Source: Balaenoptera acutorostrata
Lineage: Eukaryota > Chordata > Mammalia > Artiodactyla > Balaenopteridae
Length of the DNA: 64,000 nucleotides
Direction of reading: 5' to 3'
Assembly (NCBI RefSeq): GCF_949987535.1
Contig: NC_080074.1
Coordinates: 27,735,268 to 27,799,267, forward strand
Positions 24,830 to 36,499 of the stretch are shown piece after piece (positions within the stretch are counted from its first letter, which is position 1; each line of letters starts with the position of its first letter). Made by a program: the position numbers and the translations under genes. Below the pieces are notes generated by a model. It had not been told where the DNA came from and did no database searches. It was given only the letters and a program-made list of their open reading frames with translations.

Positions 24830-26400
24830 TATTTAATCAACAATAGTTATTGTGCACCTACCAAGTATAGGTATTATTCCAGGTGCTGAGGATATAGCAG
24901 GGAACAAAACAGACAATGCCCTGTCCTCATGGAGCTTACATTTTAATGGCGGGAGACAGACAGAAAAGCAAGAAAATATCCAGTGCGCCAGAAATGATAA
25001 ATGCTATTAAGAAAAGTAAAGCAAAGTGAAGGACAATAGGGATTCCAGAGGCAGGGGTACTATTTTAAATGTAATGGCAAGGAAGGTCTCTAGGTAACAA
25101 ATAAGGAAAGATCTTAAGGAAAGATCTAAAGGAAAGGGAATAAACTATGAGGATTTCTGGGGGAAAAGCATTCCAGGCAGAGGAAGCAGTAACTATAAAA
25201 GCCCTGAGGCAGGAGCTTCCTAAGTACTTACCTTAAAGAACAGCATGGAGGCCAGTGTGGTAGCAGTAGAGTGATTAGTGTGAACTGACAGGAGTGATCT
25301 CCTAGACTAGAGAGAGGAATACTGAGGACATGGGAGAGGAGACAACTGATACAACAAAGGGAGTTCAACAGAAAAAGAGGCAGGGAGATGGGTATGTATG
25401 CAAGGGAGTGATTATGATGATGACCATGGAATCTATGCTGGGTAAGGAAAGAAGTGAGAATGTACAAGATACATGAAGGACTGTGAAAAAGTGGTTTGAT
25501 CAATTGATGCAGGTCTTAATGAGGAGATGAATAATTCCTGAAGCTGGGAAACTAGGGGGAGTTGGTAGTAAGATAGTGGAATTCTTAAAAATCTAGATTG
25601 GGAGGAAGGAGGAGGAGTTATTTGTGATTAAAACATCTCTAGGGTACAACCACAGGATTGGGGGGCTCCACTCCCATGCGGAAAAAAGATCAAAAAGTAA
25701 GAGGCTGGGGTAGTAGACAGATCATCTACGTGGACACTGAAATAACAAAGAATTAGGACACAGTGTTGGAGAGTGTGAGAGTACATCTAAAATCTTCAAA
25801 GAAGAGTGGAGGGATGGGGGGCACGTGAGGGTGAGAAGTGAATTGCGGGATGACAGATAACAGCAAAAGAAAAAAGATAAGTAGATGGTATGGTTTAATG
25901 ATACAAACTACAAAGCTAGAAATTGTTAGGGAGGAGGAAAGATGATCTGGATATGACAGTGAAGAGCCACAGGGACACCTATTCCATCTCTATGCTCAGT
26001 AGTAAAAGGGTTTAGGAGAGAAAAGCACAACTACTTAAGAGTGCCAGGGAAGCAATGACACCAGGGTACAGCCAAGTTTCTGTTAGAGTCAGAAGGTGAA
26101 GGCAACATTCTGGAAGAAGTTAAGGTTATGAGAGATTTTAATGATGATAGTAAGTTCTAAAAGTACAGTGGAAAAGTTTTGAGAGTTGGGAAGGATAGGA
26201 AAAGCATCAGATTCAGGGATGCAAAGAGCCATATGGGGATGAGAGTTTGGATACTGAGAAATGACCAGACGGTCCTGGGCTTCTTAGTATAAACTGCTAA
26301 AACAAGGATAAAGCACGTAACCAGAAATATAACAAAAAATAACAATGTAAGAAGGCACAATATAGTATGAGCTAGAGGTTTACAGGCCAAAAGTCAGTGA
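24830..26400 (-). repeat. Long L2 LINE remnant, reverse
   Basis: The plus strand begins with reverse L2 3' end text (attgtgcacctaccaag, then aggtgctgaggatatagcag, then ctcatggagcttacatttt). It continues with gcattccaggcagaggaagc at ~25170, aaagccctgaggcaggagc at ~25200 and further L2-like text beyond 25500. This is one of the longest L2 pieces in the window. Confidence 0.75.
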
Positions 26401-26869
26401 CTTACTCCTATTTTCTACACACAGTCCAAAGAAATGAAACAAAAAAGGAATACTGGAATATTGCCTATGGTATCTAGCTAGAATACAAAGCAGGCAGACA
26501 AAATGGTGAGGTTTTAAAAAGGGAATACAAACTAGTAAAATAACATTAATTTGTTTTGTCAAACCGGTACTCTGGCCCTAATGATGATTTTTAAAAACAG
26601 GTATCACTAGATGCATCATGTGACGAATTATTTTCTCCTCAAAAAGCAAATCAAACATTACGAAATATAGTAGAAGAGGGCTTAAAGAAATAAGAGGAAG
26701 CTATTCATATATAAAATAATAAAAAGACTTGGGTCAAGTTAAATTACATTAAAAATAAAAACAAAACCTCCTTTATCTAGTGCCTGGCTTTCAAAGAAAT
26801 ATGGAAAAAATTAAACTAGGCCACTTAAAATATATGCCCATGTTGGCCCATTAGAAAAAAATAACCAGG
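26401..26869. other. MRPL42 intron 4, unassigned part
   Basis: No repeat or exon was recognised. Confidence 0.4.
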
Positions 26870-27225
26870 GGCTTCCCTGGTGGTGCAGTGATTGAGAATC
26901 TGCCTGCCAGTGCAGGAGACATGGGTTCGAGCCCTGGTCCGGGAAGATCCCAAATGTCGCGGAGCAACTAAGCCCGTGCGCCACAACTACTGAGCCTGCA
27001 CTCTAGAGCCTGTGAGCCACAACTACTGAGCCCACAAGCCACAACTACTGAAGCCCACACGGCTAGAGCCCATGTTCCGCAACAAGAGAAGCCACCGCCA
27101 TGAGAAGCCTGCGCACCACAACGAAGAGTAGCCCCTGCTCACCACAACTAAAGCCCATGCGCAGCAACGAAGACCCAACACAGCCAAAAATAAGTAAATA
27201 AATAAATTTATATTAAAAAAAAAAG
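26870..27225 (+). mobile_element. Long CHR-type SINE, in MRPL42 intron 4
   Basis: It has head gggcttccctggtggtgcag, B box gggttcgagccctgg and an A-rich end at ~27210. The flanks gaaaaaaataaccag and gaaaaaactaactga look like a diverged target duplication. It is antisense to MRPL42. Confidence 0.88.
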
Positions 27226-28961
<1,736 letters not shown>

Positions 28962-29025
28962 CAATTATAGTCATCTGGAAGAGAAGAATACGTAGTTTTA
29001 TGACAAACACAATATAAGGCTCCAT
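28962..29025 (-). CDS. MRPL42: MRPL42 coding exon 3
   Basis: A 64-bp exon with acceptor TTTTTGCAG and donor AATTG|GTATGT. Its first two bases complete the Asn codon begun in exon 2 (A|AT). It then reads [20 protein letters not shown] and the first two bases of Cys. It matches the human protein just after the presumed mitochondrial targeting segment (human HKSTYSPLPDDYNC, from memory). Phases on both sides agree with the neighbouring exons. Confidence 0.96.
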
Positions 29026-29099
29026 CTGCAAAAACGCCAAACAGTAAGATGGATTTAGTTAATTTGAGCATATGTCCTCACACCAATGTAAAGCTGGTT

Positions 29100-29650
29100 T
29101 TACTCATTCAACCACTATTCACTGTATTCACTAAGAAACAGGGCTGTACATGGAGCTAGGGATTCAACAAGTTAAGATCCAGTCCCTGACCTCAAAAAGG
29201 GTGCAAGTCTGGTGCCCTGTTGGGAAGGGTAAGCACTGGGAGTGAAAGGGACACATGGACAGATTACAAAACAGGAGTGTACAGGTTCAAGAATGCTTTT
29301 CCGCTGGAGATGATGTTTAAGGTGTCCCGAAGGATGAAGGAGTAAGCTGGAGTTGTGAGGGGATGAGTACAGTGTTCCTTGCAAAGGGAATAAAAAGCGC
29401 CAGGACCAGAGGAAAGGAAGAACAAAGTTTCTGAGTATTCTAAAAACTTTAGTGTTGGGAATTCCCTGGTGGTCCAGTGGGTAGGACTCAGCACTTTCAC
29501 TGCCGGGGTCTGGGTTCGAGATCCCTGCTTGGGGAACTAAGATCCCGCAAGCCGCGTGGCTCAGCCAAATAAATAAATAAATAATAAAATAAAATAAAAA
29601 CTTTAGTGTGACTGGAGTGCATAGTTCATAAAGGGCGAGTGTTTAAGTAA
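29100..29650 (-). repeat. L2 LINE remnant, reverse, split by a SINE
   Basis: Reverse L2 text is recognisable from cattcaaccactattcactg at ~29105 through gtccctgacctcaaaaag at ~29182 to aatgcttttccgctggag near 29293. A SINE at 29456-29595 divides it. Confidence 0.6.
29456..29595 (+). mobile_element. Short CHR-type SINE, in MRPL42 intron 2
   Basis: It has head gggaattccctggtggtccag, B box gggttcgagatccc and an (AAAT)n/(AAAAT)n tail. The perfect 14-bp duplication aaaaactttagtgt lies at 29442-29455 and 29596-29609, so it is fairly recent. Confidence 0.95.
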
Positions 29651-29889
29651 TGAAATACAAAATAAACTGTTCAAAATCAACTGTTCTCAATCAAAATGCA
29701 ACATTTCAAAGCATATTTTCCGTTTTTAGAATACCTGCAAATTCAAGAGCCATAACTACTTTTTTTAAAGCTTGTGAAAGGTTCCTCTATGTTCAGAGAT
29801 ATTATATTCTTTTAAATATAAAGAAAAAGTGTAAATGTAGCTCAGTATGGCTAAAAAAAAATTCTGTATATCTTGGCTAAAACCAAGGA

Positions 29890-30240
29890 TCAACTTCTTT
29901 CAACTGAGCCACTTGCTCCTCAGTATGGAACGCCATCCCCACTTTGTTCAAATACCACTCATCTTTCAAGAGTCAAATACTACCCTTCCATGAAATCCTT
30001 TTCCCCCTTCCTGCCCTACATCCCCCATCACAGAAAGAGTTGTCTATTTTACATGTCCCACAACCAACATTCCATATGACATTGCTATACTATCACTGTG
30101 TCTTTTTTTATGCATCAGTTATTTATATGTATCAAAGATGTCTAAACAAAGATGTGTTTTCCATCTTTGTAAACTCTCCTTTCCCCAAGGATTGCATATA
30201 CTTGCAGGTCTAAATATAAATTCTTACTCCAATGCATTAA
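29890..30240 (+). repeat. L2-like remnant, forward
   Basis: Text resembling the L2 3' region: actcatctttcaagagtcaa at ~29957, ccttccatgaaatcct at ~29983, and further decayed text to ~30220. It is weakly preserved. Confidence 0.5.
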
Positions 30241-30699
30241 AAGTACCTTAACAAAATTCATTAGTATCATAAAAGATTGCTCAGCAAAATATCAACCCCA
30301 AAATTCTATTGATGTAAAGATAACAAAATACAAAGAATTAGAAAGATAACCTTATCTTTCAAAAGATTTATTAATTTTCAATTACCTGTGCTAATACAGA
30401 AGAGCATTTATTAAGACAAATCAGAGGGTAATGTAAAAATCATTTACACATATTTTATTTTCTTGTCTGACACTGTTGGGGATCTTCTTAATTATGTATG
30501 GATTAATATTAAAAGCAGTTTGTATTCTCTGAATACACCAGCTAAGTGATGTACATGTTTGCTGAAAGAAACAGGGTTTAGTGGCAGAGGCAGGACAGAC
30601 AGAATTTACCATTCTTAACTAGGCAGGAGGGAAAACTCAAGACAACAGTATTTAGTTCAACAGGAAACTGCAAAATTTGTACTCTGCACTAACATAGAC
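30241..30699. other. MRPL42 intron 2, unassigned part
   Basis: No repeat or exon was recognised. Confidence 0.4.
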
Positions 30700-30860
30700 A
30701 TTTGTTTGTACCCTCATGACATACATCACATTCTACCACATCATATTCCAGGTATTGTTTCCATAGGTGTCTGTTTCAACTACAAGTCTAAATAAGTTCC
30801 TTAAGGCCAGGAATCCCACCTTGTTCATTACTGTGTCCCCTACAGTTCCTACTAATAAAG
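30700..30860 (+). repeat. L2 3'-end remnant, forward
   Basis: The L2-type ending is visible: agttccttaaggccaggaat, then ttgttcattactgtgtccc, then tacagttcctac. Confidence 0.65.
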
Positions 30861-31214
30861 AAGAGATTGCCAAACTGCCTCTAAAATGTTAATTTCTGCA
30901 TAATTAATACTTGAAAAATGCATTTGACATTTTATCAAGAGAAAAATTCTAGATATGGTTAAGTATCAGAGGTTCTAAATGCATAATTAGAACGGATGCC
31001 AAAGTTAACATCAATCAATCCAAATGTACTCAATGTGCCGAAAAGAATTTCAGTGAGAGTCAGCTCTCCACAACTCACAGGCTTTTCTTGTTTTACATAT
31101 ATATATTTATACACACACACAATTGCATTTTGACATGATCTATAAAAGCTGATAGTCCCACTTCATTTTCAAATGTTGAATATTTTAAATTACAACAACA
31201 AAGGCGGTATAGCA

Positions 31215-31400
31215 GAAAATATATTGGGAAGACATAGGTTTTGATCATAGCTCTAATTTACCAGATATGCAACTTTGGTTGAGCTTCTGAGGGCAAGAGA
31301 ACTCAAGTTCCTTCATCTTCAGAAAGAGAATAATGCCACGTGATAGGTAAGTTATTGTAAAATTCAAAGTTGTAAAGACCAAATGACTTAATATGCTTAA
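31215..31400 (+). repeat. MIR SINE
   Basis: MIR-like order: tttgatcatagctctaattt, then gcaactttggttgagcttc, then aagttccttcatcttcag and aatgccacgtgataggtaag. It is diverged. Confidence 0.55.
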
Positions 31401-31401
31401 A

Positions 31402-31511
31402 AGCTGTAAAATTCCCACATTGACTGTATATTTTGGAAGGTATTAAATGTTCCTTCAGCTGTAAAATTCGCACATTGACTGTATATTTTGGAAGGTTTTA
31501 AATGTTCCTTC
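31402..31511. repeat. 55-bp tandem duplication in MRPL42 intron 2
   Basis: Two adjacent 55-bp units (31402-31456 and 31457-31511), each starting agctgtaaaattc and ending aaatgttccttc, differ at only two positions (c/g and a/t). The low divergence points to a recent local duplication in a non-satellite sequence. Confidence 0.95.
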
Positions 31512-31794
31512 TGGAATACTGGGAGGCCTTTTTATTTGTGCTCATTGAACTTTCCAATCACAGTTTTGCTTTGCCTCTAATCTTAATGTCCTTCCTTTTC
31601 ATATAAGATATCAATAGTAACAGTAATAATACTTTACCTTCAGTAGTAATAATAGAAATTGTGTAGAACAAGAGGCTTAAGGATGCAAGAAGTTAGGTAG
31701 TCACTAATTATTAGGATGACTGAGTGATAATGGAATAATTTTCTGGGGTAACCCAAATTAATTCTTCACTAATCAGATATTTTGACAACTGTGA

Positions 31795-31930
31795 TTCACT
31801 GAGATCCATTCAACAAACATTTATTTATCACCTATCATGTATGAGAGGCACTGAGGAAACTAAAATAGACACTGTACAAATTTACAATCTAGTTGGTAAA
31901 GTATACACAGACAATTTTAACTTATTCAGG
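31795..31930 (-). repeat. L2 3'-end remnant, reverse
   Basis: The plus strand reads ccattcaacaaacatttatt, then atgagaggcactgagg, then tttacaatctagttggt, the reversed L2 terminus. Confidence 0.7.
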
Positions 31931-32689
31931 GGCAGATGAACTGGTTTTCAGATTAACCTGAGTGAGGACAAATTGCAGTTTCAGGACATGAGCTAGGTAA
32001 AAACTGATTACGTTTGAGTTCCCATCAGCCTTGGGGCTGAGTTCCTATCAGGTCAAAAGGGAAACTAAGCAGCAGAGGTCTCTCCCACAATTCTCAACAA
32101 CAACAAAAAATGCTCCTAGGTAATCAAGAGCTGACTACAGTTTTGTTTTCACTATGATTTTAGTGTACACCTACAGTCTCCTGGCAATTTTAAATTATAC
32201 TTTCGTTTATACAGCTTTTTACCCTAGTCTTCAAACAACTCTTTTCCTCTTAACTCAATAAAAATGTTCAATTACAAATGGTAGTCAATAGGAAACATGA
32301 AGGAAGCAATTAAGGTCAGGCAGAGATGTGTAAAAAAAGTTGGCTGACTAAACATGAAAAAGCAAACCTATTGTGGCCTTCTAACCATGTCTTCTTTACA
32401 AATGGGAGAATGCAATTCACAGACAGAGGAAAAGGAAAGTGAAAAGAAGGTTGGTCAGGAAATAAGATTTTAATAGACTATTTATATAGATCAGTGTTTT
32501 GACTATCAAACATGTATTAATAGGCTTTGAAGAAAGTATTTGACTACGTTTCTTCAGAAAAGAAAGGAAGAAATTACATTTTTTTTAAAATTACACAGAA
32601 AAAAACAGAAAAGAACACACCAAAATAGTAACAATAATCACCCTGTAAGACGGAATTGTAAATTTGCCCTTTGCTAATTTTAAGAACTA
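31931..32689. other. MRPL42 intron 2, unassigned part
   Basis: No repeat or exon was recognised. Confidence 0.4.
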
Positions 32690-33010
32690 CTAAAAAAAGC
32701 AGTATGTGAAAATATAAATATAAGTGATTCAAACTAGAAAAAGTTCCTCTTTAGCAATCCCTCCCTTGCCCTGGGTTAAATCCCACTTGTGGTCTACAGA
32801 GATAACTTATTTGGTCCACATCTTTTACTCTGCATTTATACATATATACACACACAAATATATGGTCAATAATCTTTTAAATGCACAATGAGATCATACG
32901 ATATATACTATTCTATAACATACTTCTTCCCCCTTCTATATAGAGATCTTTCCACGTTACACTCCTATACAATAGCATGCATATACAATAACTAAATTAA
33001 ATGTTCTTCA
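32690..33010. repeat. Possible old L1 3' UTR remnant
   Basis: Text such as atctttccacgttac and caatagcatgcatatac resembles an old mammalian L1 3' UTR. The family and strand are not settled. A small CA/TA-rich tract lies at ~32840-32865. Confidence 0.35.
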
Positions 33011-33062
33011 ATGAACATGTATTACTATAACATTTGAAAAAGTTTAAAGCTTTTTAAACATT

Positions 33063-33217
33063 GGACTTCCCTGGTGGTCCAGTGGATAAGACTCCGCGCT
33101 CCCAATGCAGGAGGCCGGAGTTCGATCCCTGGTCGGGGAACTAGATCCCGCATGCATGCCAAAACGAAGATCTGGCACAGCCAAAATAAATAAATAAATA
33201 TTTTTAAAAAACACAAC
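33063..33217 (+). mobile_element. CHR-type SINE near MRPL42 exon 2
   Basis: It has head ggacttccctggtggtccag, B box agttcgatccctgg and a shortened body ending in an (AAAT)n tail. The target duplication ttttaaacatt lies at 33052-33062 and ~33219-33229. It ends only ~28 bp from MRPL42 exon 2, just inside the donor, and is antisense to the gene. Confidence 0.92.
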
Positions 33218-33244
33218 GTTTTAAACATTAAAAAACTCACTTAC

Positions 33245-33314
33245 TTTGAATTGGAAATAAATGTTTCAAGATAGTTCTGCTTGATATCGCCCATTTTACT
33301 GCTGCCAATGCCAT
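33245..33314 (-). CDS. MRPL42: MRPL42 coding exon 2 with start codon
   Basis: The start ATG is at 33314-33312 in a good context (CACCATGG). The 70-bp coding part reads [20 protein letters not shown] followed by PIQ, plus one base of Asn, then donor CAAA|GTAAGT. The N-terminus is basic, amphipathic and free of acidic residues, as expected of a mitochondrial targeting peptide; human begins [21 protein letters not shown] (known from memory). The 5' end of the exon in the untranslated region is uncertain. A strong poly-T tract followed by TAG (33401-33384 on the minus strand) is one acceptor candidate; AG at 33369-33368 or 33333-33332 are others. Confidence 0.94.
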
Positions 33315-33386
33315 GGTGAATCAAGATGCTTATCAGGTGGTATGAAAGATGATTTGAAGAGAAACTGCTTTTAAAATCTGCTTCTA

Positions 33387-33401
33387 AAAAAAAAAAAAAA
33401 A
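33387..33401. repeat. Poly(A) run between direct repeats
   Basis: A run of A's is flanked by the 9-bp direct repeat ctgcttcta (33378-33386 and 33402-33410), as if a poly(A) tail with no element body had been retro-inserted. On the minus strand it is a poly-T tract just upstream of MRPL42 exon 2. Confidence 0.7.
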
Positions 33402-33419
33402 CTGCTTCTAGGTATACCT

Positions 33420-34019
33420 ATTTTCACCCCTGCATAAGAGATAAAGAAAAATCAGTGCTACCTATGATAAATTAAAGTGACACAATACACTGAACACTAC
33501 AAAATAGGATCACCACTGAGAACTACAGCTGCCTAACACAAAACTTTTAAACAACCTCCCATTTCCAGGCAATACAGTACAAAGAGCAACATCATCAACA
33601 TGTATAGTAAGATCAGAAACCCAAGAACTATGTCCATTACTATTTCTCTTAAATGCAAACTTCTCAACACCTAGTGTAGTTCTTTCCATTCAATGAGTGC
33701 GCAGCCAATGTGTAATTACTCTTAGAAACAGTCACTCACACATGCTACACAGAGCATTCTCCTTTCATAAAGCAAATGTGTCGGTGTACAACCTCCCAGG
33801 TACCATACACAAGATTTTATTACATCTCTTAAAGGGGTATTCTGTTTCTGATTAAATGAAATATTAAACAAGAAGGCCTAGCCTTGGCTTATTAAATACT
33901 GACTTGAAGAAACACATATAAACACCCAAAGTCCCAAATAAAATTTCGCCCTCTTATATAAGCTTTTTAACTTTCCAAGGTGCTTCCACTACCGTTCATT
34001 TTACTCTCGTCCTAATCAT
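33420..34019. other. MRPL42 intron 1, unassigned
   Basis: No exon or clear repeat was recognised. Confidence 0.45.
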
Positions 34020-34059
34020 AAGAGGCATCTTTATTTTGATTCATGAAGAAACTAAGGTA

Positions 34060-34215
34060 CAACAGTATTTAAATCAATTGCTTCCAAGAACTTCAGAGTC
34101 AATCCCTTACAAACTGCGAAAGTTCGGGCAAGTCATTAATGAAGCAACCCTCAGTTCCTTCCATGGTAAAATGGGGGAAAACAACCACAACCTCCAGGTC
34201 TGTTGTGAATAAATG
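34060..34215 (+). repeat. MIR SINE
   Basis: MIR core text: cgaaagttcgggcaagtcatt, then cctcagttccttccatgg, then taaaatgggggaaaac. Confidence 0.65.
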
Positions 34216-34938
34216 ACATACATCACTTGTTTTCAATTGGCTTCGATGACTATTCCCCTCCCCCCACCACCACCCCCGCACAATGATAAAAGCGTATTTC
34301 ATCAGTCTTAGTCGCTAAACTATGCAGGTTGATTCCTTGTACTGTCGGTACGTTAGCACTGCCATCCCTGAGTACCTACAGTGTTCCTTCCACACTTTAC
34401 GACCCATTTTTCTATACATTATATGCTCCTTCACAAGTCTGCGAAATAGGCGTCTCCATTAAAACACTAAGAATCGAGGCTCCGAAAGCTCAAACGGTTT
34501 ACCTGCCACTTTACCGCTGCTTAACAGGTACTATGGGTGTAACGCAAGCTCACAGCTTCTAACCACGAAATGAGAAACAAAACACTTTAGGGGACGTTAG
34601 GTCCCCTCTGTCCGAGACCCAGAGGTCACATTATTCACCCCAGAGAGAGAATTCAGAGGGTAAACCCCTTGGCCCGGAATTCAACGCTGGAGCAATAGAA
34701 GACTGCGGAGAGTCTGGGAAGGACTGAGGCTTGAGGAACTGGCTACCAGAACCAGACCCCACGGTAAGCGCGCGGCCACACGCCGGCCCTTCTGCAGGAC
34801 GAACCGACTCTGGTAATGCCAAAGGCTTTATCTTGCCGCAAACGACAGGTAGGAGACCTCGACAGCTGCCTATAAACTTTCTGGGCCTGCCCACCTTTTA
34901 GGGACTCCTAGACGAGCGAAGGAGAGGGAAATGGTTAC

Positions 34939-35010
34939 CTGGACTGCGACTCACCGCGAGCCCGCCATCTTACCTCAACCCGGGTCCTAGGAGACACCGC
35001 TCCACGCGCC
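34939..35010 (-). other. MRPL42: MRPL42 exon 1 region (untranslated) with three donor candidates
   Basis: On the minus strand three splice donors lie within 36 bp: GAG|GTAAGA (last exon base 34974), GCG|GTGAGT (34955) and CAG|GTAACC (34939). The transcription start is inferred at roughly 34985-35025, downstream of the ZNF143-type site; it cannot be read from sequence alone. With the third donor the leader would contain a short upstream ORF (M-A-G-S-R-stop). Confidence 0.6.
34961..34972 (-). promoter_or_regulatory. YY1-type motif
   Basis: The minus strand reads TAAGATGGCGGG, containing the AAGATGGCGGC-type YY1 core often found just downstream of the start site in mitochondrial ribosomal protein promoters. 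It overlaps the donor region of exon 1. Confidence 0.65.
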
Positions 35011-35025
35011 TTCCTGGCTCGCGGG

Positions 35026-35044
35026 GCACTCTGGGAAATGTAGT
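35026..35044 (-). promoter_or_regulatory. ZNF143/THAP11 (SBS-type) motif
   Basis: The minus strand reads ACTACATTTCCCAGAGTGC, a near match to the ACTACAATTCCCAGAATGC consensus remembered for ZNF143/THAP11/HCF-1. It lies just upstream of the inferred MRPL42 start. Confidence 0.8.
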
Positions 35045-35130
35045 CTCCGCCGGAAAGAGCCCCGGGTGCCGTGGTTAAGGCAGTGGTGGGGGGGGATCCA
35101 CCCAACGTGCGCCCGGGTTTAGTTGCAGCA

Positions 35131-35479
35131 GCTTGCCTGCAACTTTCCTGGCGCTACCCAAAAAAACAAATTCACTGCCCCCACACATATCCTTAGAAAG
35201 TAATGAACACTATTTTTTAAAGTTTATACTAATAATTAGAGCAACTTGATATCCCTCCTTGGATGAGTTAGGTTTCCTAGGGGAAGAGGCATTTCAGAGA
35301 AGTACTGAAGCGGCGTGGGGTTGGATTTGACGTTTGAAATGGGGAAGCATGGGACAGCCTTCAACCTATGTTCTGAGAACTGTGGTGGTTATTCATTATG
35401 GGATGAGGACGTGCAGGATCCTGGACCTCGCCATGTATCTTAGAGGGAAGAAAAGGCCCCTGGGCCTGTGCACTTTCTG
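35131..35479. other. Intergenic, unassigned
   Basis: Start of the spacer between the divergent promoters; nothing was recognised. Confidence 0.4.
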
Positions 35480-35825
35480 TTCTCATTGCCAGCAATGGTC
35501 TTCTCTCACTGCTTCTCATGACCACTGCCTTAGTTTATGCAGCTCTTGCTCAAATATCATGTCAGAGAGGACCACATCATTAAAATAGCTTCACCCGCCC
35601 TTGTCCCATTGCCCTCCTTTATTTTTTTCATAACATTTATCATGATATGACATTATATTTTCATTTGTTTCCTTGTTTAATGTCTGTCTCTTATGCCAGA
35701 ATTCAAGATCCATGAAGGCCGAGAGGGACAGGTATCTATTTTGTTCTATACGGTATACAAATCTAATATCTAGAACTGTGCTTGGCCTCATCATAGGCCT
35801 CCAATATTTGTTGAATGAATAAAAC
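35480..35825 (+). repeat. L2 LINE 3' remnant, forward
   Basis: L2 order is visible: gctcttgctcaaatatcatg, then ttcaagatccatgaaggcc, then tgttgaatgaataaa at the end. Confidence 0.8.
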
Positions 35826-36499
35826 AATTAAATAACACTGCAGGTATTCAAGATAGTAGGTGACTGACTGATAAAGCCTAGTTTCACCTGGGAATTCCTT
35901 TCCTCCATGATCTGCAAAATTTCGGATTTATGTACATTTTTCTGAAAAGGATTCATAGCTTTTAACATGTAATCAAGGGGGTTAATCAACCTCTCAAAAA
36001 TTTAAGGGCCATAGTCCTGAAGTAGTCCTTAATATTGAAAATAAGTGAATGTAAGTTCACTTACATTCACAGCATAAATGTGGACTGCTATGATGTCTCT
36101 CCTCACTTCCCACAGAATATCAGGCTGGTTCTGCTGCTTATCTTTGCTCCTATGGAAGCTCACATTGAGGACCCATCTCTGTCCTTTCAAATCTTGTCCA
36201 TCCTTCAAAGCCACCCCATAATGTCTTTCTGGACTATGCTGTAGGAAGAGACAGAGAGGAGAAACATATTTGAATGAACTATCAGCTGGACTTGTCAAAC
36301 ATTCACTGTGCAAAGCAGAAGAGGGACGGATTAAAGATGATTCCACAGGACATGTCTTGATGGCTGTGAGTAGAGTGGGACCACTGACCAACAGAGAGAC
36401 TCAGTGCAGCCAGGAAAGGTTCACAAAGCTGAGACCAGGAAAGAAACCAGCCATGTGCATGCGAAAGAGAGTGTAGACGGCTCTAGGCTGAGGGAACAA
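35826..36499. other. Intergenic, mostly unassigned
   Basis: No repeat family was recognised. It contains a perfect 11-bp inverted repeat at 36045-36070. Confidence 0.45.
36045..36070. repeat. Perfect short inverted repeat
   Basis: Arms gtgaatgtaag and cttacattcac (11 bp each, no mismatch) are separated by four bases. It could form a small hairpin. No known function is assigned. Confidence 0.9.

Larger units (their letters stand above)
34640..35130. promoter_or_regulatory. MRPL42: CpG-rich promoter island of MRPL42
   Basis: GC and CpG density rise sharply relative to the flanks, most strongly at ~34750-35110. It covers the inferred untranslated first exon of MRPL42 on the minus strand. No TATA box was seen at a suitable position. 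Housekeeping mitochondrial ribosomal protein genes typically have such CpG promoters. Confidence 0.8.

Noticed and set aside
34631..34894. 87-codon minus-strand ORF next to the MRPL42 promoter
   Set aside because: It lies in intron 1 of MRPL42, in GC-rich DNA, with no homology recognised; probably chance.
36029..36391. 120-codon minus-strand ORF in the spacer
   Set aside because: No recognisable domain, no CpG promoter or splice-site context; ancient repeats flank it.
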